In this document: piece by piece, positions 1-6,447 of the stretch
Layout of the letters: every line of letters begins with the position of its first letter
How positions within the stretch are numbered: position 1 is the first letter of the stretch
From: Rhizobium sp. AC27/96
GTDB lineage: Bacteria > Pseudomonadota > Alphaproteobacteria > Rhizobiales > Rhizobiaceae
NCBI RefSeq assembly: GCF_001692325.1
Contig: NZ_LXKN01000046.1
Coordinates: 62,001 to 126,000, forward strand
DNA: 64,000 bases
Reading direction: 5' to 3'
Made by a program: the position numbers and the translations under genes
Notes under the pieces: generated by a model
What the model was told of the DNA's origin: nothing
What the model saw: only the letters and a program-made list of their open reading frames with translations
Database searches by the model: none

Positions 1-732
1 CGGCGTGATCGCAAAGACGAGATCGTCGATCTTTTCCTTGCCCTTGAAGTAGGTTTCGTTTGCCTTGTAGCGAATGACGGCATCCGGCTGATAGGCGACG
101 AAGGTGAATGCGCCAGTGCCCAGCGGCTGCTGGTTCATCTGCTCCATCTTGCCATCGGCCTGCAGCTTGTCGGCATATTCCTTCGACAGCACAGAAGCGA
201 AGTCCATCGCGAGGTCGGCGAGGAACGGAGCTTCCGGACGGTTCAGGACGAACTTGACCGTGAGGTCGTCAACCTTGTCGATCGACTTGATGAGCTTCGG
301 GAAGCCCATGCCATCGGCATATTCATAAGAGCCGCCGGCAACATACTTTGCCCACGGATTGTCCGTGCCCAGCTGACGGGTGATGGAGAAGATCACGTCA
401 TCGGCGTTGAGATCACGCGTCGGCGTAAAGAAGTCGGTGGTCTGGAACTTCACGCCCTTGCGCAGCTTGAAGGTGTATTCCTTGCCGTCGGGGGAAACGG
501 TCCAGCTTTCGGCGAGGCCAGGCTCGATCTCGGTGCTGCCGTGCTTGAATTCGACGAGGCGGCTGTAAACGGTACGCGAAGAGGCATCGAAAGTATTGCC
601 TCCGGTGTACAGGCCCGGGTCGAAGCCTTCCGGCGAGCTTTCCGAGCAATAAACAAGTGTTTTCGACCAGGCGGACGTTGCCATGACCGAAGCCAGGGCT
701 GTCACTGCCAGCAGGGCAGAAATCTTTTTCAT
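1..732 (-). CDS. ABC transporter substrate-binding protein, DppA/OppA family (3' end cut by window edge)
   Basis: The minus strand is open from an ATG at 732 to the window edge, giving the first 244 residues. It starts with a Sec signal peptide (MKK, hydrophobic stretch, predicted cleavage near ATSAWS-KT). The mature part has the SBP_bac_5 pattern: LVYCSESSPEGFDPG near the N-terminus, then ESWTVSPDGKEYTFKLRKGVKF, followed by a DDVIFSI segment. This family binds di- or oligopeptides, and sometimes heme or delta-aminolevulinate, in the periplasm for a DppBCDF-type permease. The early Cys in the YCSES segment is typical of dipeptide/heme DppA proteins. The permease genes would lie beyond the left edge, downstream of this gene. 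The exact ligand cannot be told from this fragment. Confidence 0.9.
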   Translation of the reverse strand, partial: MKKISALLAVTALASVMATSAWSKTLVYCSESSPEGFDPGLYTGGNTFDASSRTVYSRLVEFKHGSTEIEPGLAESWTVSPDGKEYTFKLRKGVKFQTTDFFTPTRDLNADDVIFSITRQLGTDNPWAKYVAGGSYEYADGMGFPKLIKSIDKVDDLTVKFVLNRPEAPFLADLAMDFASVLSKEYADKLQADGKMEQMNQQPLGTGAFTFVAYQPDAVIRYKANETYFKGKEKIDDLVFAITP

Positions 733-1002
733 GATATCGTTTCCCAGATTTGTTATTCTTTTGAAACCGTGGACACCCCAGAGGTTCCCATTCGGATCGC
801 GCCGATGGAACTTTATTTTAAGTTTGAAAGCAACAAGCGCCGCCTAAATTTTTTCCAAATCGTAGAGTTTGGAAATTTTCGGACGAAAAAACCTCTGGAT
901 TGGTAATATTCTGCCGAAATTTTGCGTGATTTTATCAGATTCAGGATGATTTGACGCTTTCCCATCGCGATCCGTTCATCATCCACTGCCCGGATGCGAG
1001 GC
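733..1002. other. Promoter region of the peptide-binding protein gene
   Basis: About 270 bp lie between the start of the peptide-binding protein gene and the terminator of rirA. The stretch is AT-richer than its surroundings, with several T and A runs between about 845 and 940. It must hold the promoter for the gene at 732 and below. I see no convincing ORF or strong operator in it. Confidence 0.4.
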
Positions 1003-1044
1003 AATAAAAACAAAAATCCGCGGCTGCCGGCGGCAACCACGGAT
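1003..1044 (-). terminator. Intrinsic terminator of rirA
   Basis: On the minus strand a 13-bp stem (1016-1028 with 1032-1044, two G-U pairs, loop of 3) is followed by a T-rich run with one G interrupting two T5 tracts. It lies 30 bp past the rirA stop codon. Confidence 0.85.
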
Positions 1045-1074
1045 GGAAAACATCAAACGATTGAACGTGGCCGA

Positions 1075-1563
1075 TCAGGCCGCGGGTGCAGTGATCGACG
1101 GCTTCTTGGCGATCACCCGGTGATCCACATCCGTCAGGCCGAGCAGGAAGTTGATCTGCGGGCGCGCCTTGACGAGATCGTCGATGGAATATTCGGTCAG
1201 AACATCGAAGAACGCATTCAAGGCCTTACGCAGCGCCGAATTGAGGCCGCAGCTATCGACCAGCGGGCATTCCACGACGCCGTCCTCGAAGCATTCCGCC
1301 ATGGCAAAGCTGTCTTCCGTCACGCGAACAACGTCGAAGAGGCTGATCGCGGTCGCGGCCCTGCCGAGGCGAACGCCGCCGTTGCGGCCACGCACGGTTT
1401 CGACGAGGCCGGCCTTTGTCAGCGGCTGCAGGATCTTGAACAGGAAGAGCTCGGAGACGCCATATGCCTTCGCGATCTCCGGGATGCGGCTCAGATGGCC
1501 GTCATTGGCAGCGCAATACATCAACATGCGCACCGCGTAATTGGTCTGTTTCGTCAAGCGCAT
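1075..1563 (-). CDS. rirA: Iron-responsive Rrf2-family regulator RirA
   Basis: The protein has 162 residues and starts MRLTKQTNYAVRMLMYCAAN, with a winged-helix DNA-binding region in residues 1-60 and the three [Fe-S] ligand cysteines C91, C99 and C105. These features match rhizobial RirA closely. RirA senses iron and Fe-S status through its cluster and represses iron uptake genes when iron is sufficient. The start at 1563 is chosen because AGGAG lies just upstream and because the family begins at MRLTKQ; an upstream in-frame ATG at 1638 would add 25 unrelated residues. The gene is single, with its own terminator. NsrR and IscR are the alternatives within Rrf2, but the sequence is much closer to RirA. 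Confidence 0.93.
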   Translation of the reverse strand: MRLTKQTNYAVRMLMYCAANDGHLSRIPEIAKAYGVSELFLFKILQPLTKAGLVETVRGRNGGVRLGRAATAISLFDVVRVTEDSFAMAECFEDGVVECPLVDSCGLNSALRKALNAFFDVLTEYSIDDLVKARPQINFLLGLTDVDHRVIAKKPSITAPAA

Positions 1564-1749
1564 GCCGATCTCCTGGAATCGAGGCTGCTTAGGGGTCGGA
1601 TGGTATATAGTGGCTTTCTTAGTTTTGAACAATTCCAAAATATGAAATTAATATTCACGTATTTTCGAAAACCTCGGCCACACGCTCATTGCGCACCGCC
1701 GGCCTGCACCGCTCACAATGGAGGAGCGGCGGCGCCAAGGCTGAAGTGC

Positions 1750-2097
1750 TCAAGGCACGGCAATCCAGACCGCCATTTCACAGCCACCCGGTTCTCGGAA
1801 ATGAAAGCGCCGGCCCCCGGGAAAATCAAACGCGGGGCGGGTTATGACACCGCCGGCAAACTCGACCGCGCGCTGGGCGGCTTCCAGATCGGTGGTGCGG
1901 ACCACGGGCAAGGGCGCACCGGCCGCCTCCCCCGCATTGCCGTCAATGCCGGCATCTATGCCTGCGGCTTCGATCACGTGGTAGGTCGGTCCATAGCTGA
2001 CGAAGCTCCAGTCAAAGGCTTCCTCGAAGAAGCGCCGGGTCTTGAGGCCGTCTTTCGACGGAAATTCGAGATAGTCGATCTGATAGGTCGCGGACAT
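1750..2097 (-). CDS. VOC (glyoxalase/bleomycin-resistance fold) protein
   Basis: A 115-residue protein of the vicinal-oxygen-chelate superfamily. It shows the usual pattern of two short beta-alpha-beta-beta-beta modules: YQIDYLEFPSKD then ARRFF-like helix at the N-terminus, and a C-terminal half ending FHFREPGGCEMAVW, where the Glu of the last strand (REPGGCEMA) is the usual metal ligand. Such proteins include glyoxalases, dioxygenases and small-molecule binding proteins, so the substrate is not known. The start at 2097 has a good ribosome site (GGGAGGG) 8 bases upstream. It is downstream of mmsA on the same strand, but the mmsA terminator lies between them, so it is probably transcribed alone. 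Confidence 0.8.
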   Translation of the reverse strand: MSATYQIDYLEFPSKDGLKTRRFFEEAFDWSFVSYGPTYHVIEAAGIDAGIDGNAGEAAGAPLPVVRTTDLEAAQRAVEFAGGVITRPAFDFPGGRRFHFREPGGCEMAVWIAVP

Positions 2098-2178
2098 CAA
2101 CAGCCCTCCCATTGTTCTCGTTTTGTTCTAATGCAAAACAAGGATGCAGACAAGATCACTCTACCGAAAACCGCTCCA

Positions 2179-2215
2179 ATAAAAACCGCCGCCCGCAAAT
2201 CTGTCGGGCGGCGGT
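2179..2215 (-). terminator. Intrinsic terminator of mmsA
   Basis: A perfect 11-bp GC-rich stem (2185-2195 with 2205-2215, loop of 9) followed on the minus strand by TTTTTATT. It lies 25 bp past the mmsA stop codon. Confidence 0.9.
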
Positions 2216-2240
2216 CGATGCCAGTCTAAAATCGCGACGC

Positions 2241-3737
2241 TTATTTCATCGTCGGCATGACGAATTCGGCACCGTCCTTGATGCCGGACGGCCAGCGGGC
2301 GGTGATCGTCTTGGTGCGCGTCCAGAACTTGATCGAATCCGTGCCGTGCTGGTTGAGATCGCCGAAGCTGGAAGCCTTCCAGCCGCCGAAGGAGTGATAG
2401 GCGAGCGGAACCGGGATCGGAACGTTGACACCGATCATGCCGATGTTGATGCGCGAGGCGAAGTCGCGGGCGGCATCGCCGTCGCGGGTATAGATGGCGA
2501 CGCCGTTGCCATATTCGTGCTTCATCGGCAGTTCGAGTGCTTCTTCATAGTTCTTGGCACGCACGACCGACAGAACCGGTCCGAAGATCTCGGTCTTGTA
2601 GATATCCATGCTCGGGGTGACGTGGTCGAACAGCGTGCCGCCGACGAAGTAGCCGTCTTCATAGCCCTGCAGCTTGAAGCCGCGGCCGTCGACGACGAGC
2701 TTGGCGCCTTCCTCGACGCCACGGTCGATCAGGCCGGTAACGCGGTTGTAGGCATCCTTGGTGACGAGCGGGCCGAGATCGGCCTTGTCGTCGGTATAGG
2801 GGCCGATGCGCAGGGATTCGATCTTCGGCACCAGCTTCTCGACGAGACGGTTGGCGGTATCCTCGCCAACAGGCACGGCAACGGAGACCGCCATGCAACG
2901 CTCGCCGGCCGAGCCGTAGCCGGCGCCCATCAGGGCGTTGACAGCCTGGTCCATATCGGCATCCGGCATGATGATCATGTGGTTCTTGGCGCCGCCGAAG
3001 CACTGAGCGCGCTTGCCGTTCATGGCAGCCGTGCCATAGACGTAGCGGGCGATCGGCGTGGAGCCGACGAAGGAAACGGCAGCGATATCAGGATCGGTCA
3101 GGATGGCATCGACGGCGGTCTTGTCGCCGTTGACGACATTGAGGATGCCGGCCGGAAGACCGGCTTCAATCATCAGCTCGGCAAGGCGGAGCGGCACGGA
3201 AGGGTCACGCTCGGACGGCTTCAGGATGAAGGCGTTGCCGCAGGCGATCGCAGGCGCAAACATCCACATCGGGATCATGGCCGGGAAATTGAACGGCGTG
3301 ATGCCGGCGCCGACGCCGACTGCCTGGCGGATGGAATACATGTCGATTGCCGGGCCGGCGCCTTCGGTGAACTCACCCTTGGCGAGATGCGGAATGCCGC
3401 AAACGAATTCGCAGACTTCCAGGCCGCGAATGAGGTCGCCCTTGGAATCTTCGACCGTCTTGCCATGCTCCTTGGAAAGCAGGGTCGCGAGTTCATCCAT
3501 GTTCTGGTTGAGGAGCTCGACGAACTTGAAGAAGACGCGAGCGCGGCGCTGCGGATTGGTGGCGGCCCATTTGGGCTGCGCTGCCTTGGCATTTTCGACG
3601 GCGGCGCGGAGTTCCTCGACGCTGGCGAGCGAGACGGTCGCCTGCACTTCGCCGGTTGCCGGATTGTAGACGTTGCTGGTGCGACCGCTGGTGCCGGCGA
3701 CGTGCTTGCCGCCGATGAAATGACCGATCTGATGCAT
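2241..3737 (-). CDS. mmsA: Methylmalonate-semialdehyde dehydrogenase (CoA-acylating)
   Basis: A 498-residue aldehyde dehydrogenase, the full length for the MmsA/IolA family. Seen in sequence: the ITPFNFPAMIPMWMF segment, KPSERDP, FVGSTPIA, and the catalytic Cys281 in GSAGERCMAVS. The CFGGAKNH segment, which lacks the general-base Glu of ordinary aldehyde dehydrogenases, is typical of CoA-acylating MmsA. The enzyme converts methylmalonate semialdehyde to propionyl-CoA (valine catabolism) or malonate semialdehyde to acetyl-CoA (myo-inositol catabolism). The start at 3737 is preceded by AGGAGG; an upstream in-frame ATG at 3791 is less likely. The gene diverges from a LysR-type regulator, which is the likely activator. 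No other valine or inositol genes are adjacent. Confidence 0.95.
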   Translation of the reverse strand: MHQIGHFIGGKHVAGTSGRTSNVYNPATGEVQATVSLASVEELRAAVENAKAAQPKWAATNPQRRARVFFKFVELLNQNMDELATLLSKEHGKTVEDSKGDLIRGLEVCEFVCGIPHLAKGEFTEGAGPAIDMYSIRQAVGVGAGITPFNFPAMIPMWMFAPAIACGNAFILKPSERDPSVPLRLAELMIEAGLPAGILNVVNGDKTAVDAILTDPDIAAVSFVGSTPIARYVYGTAAMNGKRAQCFGGAKNHMIIMPDADMDQAVNALMGAGYGSAGERCMAVSVAVPVGEDTANRLVEKLVPKIESLRIGPYTDDKADLGPLVTKDAYNRVTGLIDRGVEEGAKLVVDGRGFKLQGYEDGYFVGGTLFDHVTPSMDIYKTEIFGPVLSVVRAKNYEEALELPMKHEYGNGVAIYTRDGDAARDFASRINIGMIGVNVPIPVPLAYHSFGGWKASSFGDLNQHGTDSIKFWTRTKTITARWPSGIKDGAEFVMPTMK

Positions 3738-3784
3738 GGGTGTGCCTCCTCGTTTTCTTGGATGGGTGCAGGATCGCACTTCAA

Positions 3785-3850
3785 TTTGCACAAATCAATG
3801 AGCTGTTATAAGCAACCGTTGTGCAAAAATTAAAGCCCCGGATGTGCAAA
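3785..3850. promoter_or_regulatory. Candidate LysR operator: three copies of TTTGCACA/TGTGCAAA
   Basis: Between mmsA and the divergent LysR gene, TTTGCACAA at 3785-3793 is a perfect inverted repeat of TTGTGCAAA at 3819-3827. A third TGTGCAAA at 3843-3850 touches the regulator start codon. Arrays of half-sites like this are usual for LysR regulators, with the copy at the gene start giving autorepression. The assignment to this regulator is inferred from position. Confidence 0.6.
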
Positions 3851-4731
3851 TGGATTGGGACGACGTCCGCATGTTTCTCGCCGTGGCTCGCACGGGGCAG
3901 ATTCTGGCCGCATCCAAGCGGCTCGGCGTCAACCATGCCACGCTTTCCCGCCGCGTGACGACGCTTGAGGAGCGGCTGAAGACGCGGCTGCTCGTGCGCC
4001 GCACCAATGGCTGCGACCTGACAGCAGAGGGCGAAATTTTCCTGCATGCCGCCGAGCGCATGGAAACCGAAATGCTGCGCGCCCAGGCAAGCATTGGCCA
4101 TCTTGATACCGCCATTACCGGCACGGTGCGCATCGGCGCGCCTGATGGTTTCGGCGTTTCCTTCCTCGCCCCCCGCCTCGGCCGGCTGATCGCCCGTTAT
4201 CCCGAGCTGCGTATCCAGCTCGTGCCGGTCCCCCGCTCCTTTTCCCTGTCGCAGCGCGAAGCGGATATCGCCATCACGCTGGAGCGCCCCGAGCAAGGCC
4301 GGCTCGTCTCATCCAAGCTGACAGACTACACGCTCGGCCTCTATGCCTCGAAAGCCTATCTGGAACAGGCCGGATTGCCTGATAGCGTCGAGGCGCTGAA
4401 GCTGCATCCCCGCGTCGGCTATGTCGAAGACCTGATCTTTACCGCCTCGCTGAATTTCTCCGGCGAGATCATGCGCAGCTGGGATGCATCCTTCGAAATT
4501 TCCACCGCCATCGGCCAGACGGAAGCCGTTCGCTCCGGCGCCGGCATCGGCATCCTGCACGATTATGTCGCAAGGCAATTTCCGGAACTGACCCGCATCC
4601 TGCCCGATATATCGATCAAGCGCGCCTACTGGACCACCTACCACGAAAGCGCCCGCGATCTCGTGCGGGTGCGCACGGTCGCCGATTTCCTGCAGGAGCT
4701 GGTCAGCGAAGAACGGCGGATGTTTTTGTGA
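3850..4731 (+). CDS. LysR-family regulator, divergent from mmsA
   Basis: A 293-residue LysR-type protein: winged helix in residues 1-60 (DVRMFLAVARTGQILAASKRLGVNHATLSRRV) and a substrate-binding domain from about residue 90. It belongs to the branch with an MDWDDVR-like start that includes many single-target regulators. The divergent arrangement with mmsA suggests it controls that gene in response to a valine or inositol breakdown product; this is inference. The ATG at 3850 is preferred by family comparison; GTG at 3844 is possible. No strong ribosome site is visible before either. Confidence 0.88.
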   Translation: MDWDDVRMFLAVARTGQILAASKRLGVNHATLSRRVTTLEERLKTRLLVRRTNGCDLTAEGEIFLHAAERMETEMLRAQASIGHLDTAITGTVRIGAPDGFGVSFLAPRLGRLIARYPELRIQLVPVPRSFSLSQREADIAITLERPEQGRLVSSKLTDYTLGLYASKAYLEQAGLPDSVEALKLHPRVGYVEDLIFTASLNFSGEIMRSWDASFEISTAIGQTEAVRSGAGIGILHDYVARQFPELTRILPDISIKRAYWTTYHESARDLVRVRTVADFLQELVSEERRMFL

Positions 4732-4751
4732 GGTTGCTCGTCCGGGGCCGA

Positions 4752-4944
4752 CCCTCGTGGTTCGAGGCTTTGCGCCTTCGCTAGTGCTCCGGCATCAAAG
4801 CACCTCACCATGAGGGCGGAAAGACTGCTGCGCCCCGAAGGGAAATGCTTGTTGGAGTCCGGATGGGGCGCTGAAGATTAGCCCTCATGGTGAGGTGCGG
4901 AGACCCCGAGCTTGTCGAAGGGGCGAAGCCTCGAACCACGAGGG
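4752..4944. repeat. Nested palindromic intergenic repeat (RIME-like)
   Basis: Two pairs of inverted arms are nested. The outer arms are 4752-4776 and 4922-4944, matching over 23 bp apart from a 2-base gap (core CCTCGAACCACGAGGG). The inner arms are 4800-4817 and 4881-4898, a perfect 18-bp match (GCACCTCACCATGAGGGC). The centre is about 63 bp. The layout resembles the mosaic palindromic elements known from rhizobial intergenic regions. The right half is read through by the small gene at 4878-5123. Confidence 0.8.
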
Positions 4945-5123
4945 CGGGTGATGAGACGGTAAGCGGCTGCATGTTTCGGCGGCTCGTCATTTTCATCCGG
5001 GTTGGGAACGGGAACCTCGTCCGGCAACCTGTCCGGTTCCGGCTCCTCGATTGGCGGCTTCGGCGTCCAGCCGGGCTCCGGCATCGGAGGCGACTCTGGA
5101 ATAGGCTCGTTGGGTACGGACAT
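4878..5123 (-). CDS. Small proline-rich protein whose C-terminus is encoded by a repeat element
   Basis: An 81-residue ORF starting at an ATG with GGA upstream. Residues 1-50 are Pro/Glu/Asp-rich (MSVPNEPIPESPPMPEPGW to NPDENDEPPK), a low-complexity composition I associate with small hypothetical rhizobial proteins. The last 22 residues (from about TRPRGSRLRPF) are encoded by the right half of the palindromic repeat, and the stop codon lies in the element. I infer that the ancestral protein ended near PPKHAA and that the repeat extended it. No function can be assigned. Confidence 0.55.
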   Translation of the reverse strand: MSVPNEPIPESPPMPEPGWTPKPPIEEPEPDRLPDEVPVPNPDENDEPPKHAAAYRLITRPRGSRLRPFDKLGVSAPHHEG

Positions 5124-5280
5124 GGCCTGATCCTTTCGTCTCGTTGCTGATACCGAGAGAACGATGGGAAGCACGCACAGTTCCAATATAAATGCCGCCT
5201 GCGACGAGCTGTCAGCCCCGGAGCTGGACAAAGGGCAGCGGGAGCCTAGTATTTCAGGCAGGGATCAGGGAGCCAGGATC

Positions 5281-5427
5281 ATGAGCGATAAGAAGCAGCC
5301 GAAACTCGACGAAAAGCAGCGCAAGGAACAGGACGACTATCTCGAAGAAGCTCTGGAAGAGACTTTTCCGGCAAGCGATCCGATATCGCCCGGACGCGTG
5401 GCCAAGAAGCCGGAAGACAAGAAATAG
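5281..5427 (+). CDS. Small acidic/basic hypothetical protein (48 aa)
   Basis: A 48-residue, highly charged, Lys/Glu-rich peptide with the core EEALEETFPASDPISP. I recognise this (L/A)EE-(S/T)FPASDP-S pattern from many short alphaproteobacterial hypothetical proteins, which argues that this is a real gene. It has no signal peptide or membrane segment. A GGAG/AGGA stretch precedes the ATG. It diverges from the Pro-rich small gene and ends 52 bp before the tRNA-His gene on the opposite strand. Function unknown. Confidence 0.65.
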   Translation: MSDKKQPKLDEKQRKEQDDYLEEALEETFPASDPISPGRVAKKPEDKK

Positions 5428-5479
5428 CCGACGCTCGCCGGTGGCGCGCATACTGTTTTCAATAGGCTTCGGGAAGAAA

Positions 5480-5556
5480 TGGTACGGTTGGGGGGTCTCG
5501 AACCTCCGACCTCAGGTGCCACAAACCTGCGCTCTAACCAACTGAGCTACAACCGC
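5480..5556 (-). tRNA. tRNA-His (GTG)
   Basis: 77 nt fold into a standard cloverleaf: acceptor GCGGTTG/CAACCGT with a G1-U72 wobble, U8-A9, D stem GCTC/GAGC, anticodon stem CAGGT/ACCTG with loop TTGTGGC (anticodon GTG), 5-nt variable loop, T loop TTCGAGA, and encoded CCA. The base before G1 is T, so no G-1 is encoded, and the discriminator is A73. This is the reduced tRNA-His identity known from a large alphaproteobacterial group, in place of the near-universal G-1:C73. The T stem GGAGG/CCCCC has one A-C mismatch (51:63). Confidence 0.95.
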
Positions 5557-5703
5557 ACATGCTCGCGTCGCCGCGAACGGGGGTGACATACGAGGACTTT
5601 AAAACTATTTCAAGTCCTATCTCCCCGCAATGTGAAAAAGCTTCAAAGATATCCAGACAATGATGCGCTCTGACATTCATCGGGCAAAGCGCGTCTGGCC
5701 TGC

Positions 5704-5748
5704 CAAAAGAAAAGTCCCGCCTCCGGGTCTTTCACCTGGGAGCGGGAC
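5704..5748 (-). terminator. Intrinsic terminator of the phasin gene
   Basis: GTCCCGC at 5714-5720 pairs with GCGGGAC at 5742-5748, extended inward with an imperfect pairing, and is followed on the minus strand by TTTTCTTTT. It lies 31 bp after the phasin stop codon. Confidence 0.85.
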
Positions 5749-5778
5749 ATATAAGCCTTGGGAGGCTGACCGTTAAAA

Positions 5779-6225
5779 TTAGGCCTTGAAGGAGGACATT
5801 GCCTTTTCAGCGGCGTCCTTGGCCGGCTTTGCCAGCTTTTCAGCAACCTTCTTGGTGGTTTCCTGAATGGACTTGGCCTGCTCTACGGTGACTTCTGCCT
5901 GCTTGCGGATGAAAGCGGTCTGAAGTTCAAAGAGTTCGGCAACGGACTTGACGCGAAGCAGGGCTTCCATGTGCGCCAGCGAGCTTTCGGCATTGGTGCG
6001 CAGAACGTCGATGGCCTTGAGGCCGATCTCGACGGAACCAGCCTGGGCGGTCTGTACGGTTGCTTCAACCGTCTTGCCAGCTTCTTCAGTGGCGGTCTTC
6101 AACTTGGCGAAGGCTTCCTTGGACTGGACAGCGCCCTTTTCCGCGAAGTCGCGGAAGGATTCAGAGAGCTTGGACGGATCGAATGCAGCCGTTGAAAAAA
6201 CGTCGTCTTTCTTTACAGTAGCCAT
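5779..6225 (-). CDS. Phasin family protein (PHB granule-associated)
   Basis: A 148-residue, almost wholly helical protein rich in Ala, Lys and Glu, with no Cys. It carries the phasin_2 pattern: DPSKLSESFRDFAEKGAVQSKEAF, then EAGKTVEATVQTAQAGSVEIGLKAIDVLRTNAESSLAHMEALL and an EQAKSIQETTKKVAEKL C-terminal helix. Phasins coat polyhydroxybutyrate granules and control their size and number. The gene has its own terminator and a promoter region with a PhaR-like palindrome. The divergent neighbour is a cell-cycle kinase gene. Rhizobial genomes usually hold several phasin paralogues, so no number is assigned. Confidence 0.9.
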   Translation of the reverse strand: MATVKKDDVFSTAAFDPSKLSESFRDFAEKGAVQSKEAFAKLKTATEEAGKTVEATVQTAQAGSVEIGLKAIDVLRTNAESSLAHMEALLRVKSVAELFELQTAFIRKQAEVTVEQAKSIQETTKKVAEKLAKPAKDAAEKAMSSFKA

Positions 6226-6298
6226 GATTACGCTCCTATATGGGCCCTCTTCGAGGCGCCCTTCGTGAACCTGTGTGAGGCTTATATAATATAAAATA

Positions 6299-6331
6299 TT
6301 GTGCAGTGCAACATAATTTTGCAGCGCACAA
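6299..6331. promoter_or_regulatory. Candidate PhaR (AniA) operator upstream of the phasin gene
   Basis: TTGTGCAGTGCAA (6299-6311) and TTGCAGCGCACAA (6319-6331) form an inverted repeat matching at 11 of 13 positions, and each arm has a TGC-N3-GCA core. PhaR-type regulators of PHB metabolism are known to bind TGC...GCA palindromes before phasin genes. It lies 74-106 bp upstream of the phasin start codon. Assignment to PhaR is inference. Confidence 0.55.
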
Positions 6332-6447
6332 CGCGTTAACCTTTCCGGCCGAAAGATGGGCCCTTCGCTGGACCCGAAAGCAGGGCACGGTTATTAATAA
6401 ACCGTTAAAACACGAGAGGCGGTCACGCCCGCAAAACAGGTTGGAAT

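Noticed and set aside
1564..1638. Longer RirA with 25 extra N-terminal residues
   Set aside because: RirA proteins start at MRLTKQ, the ribosome site fits the ATG at 1563, and the added residues are unlike the family.
4805..4996. Short frames inside the nested palindrome read as separate genes
   Set aside because: They follow from the inverted repeat arms and lack ribosome sites; only the frame from 5123 has a sensible start.
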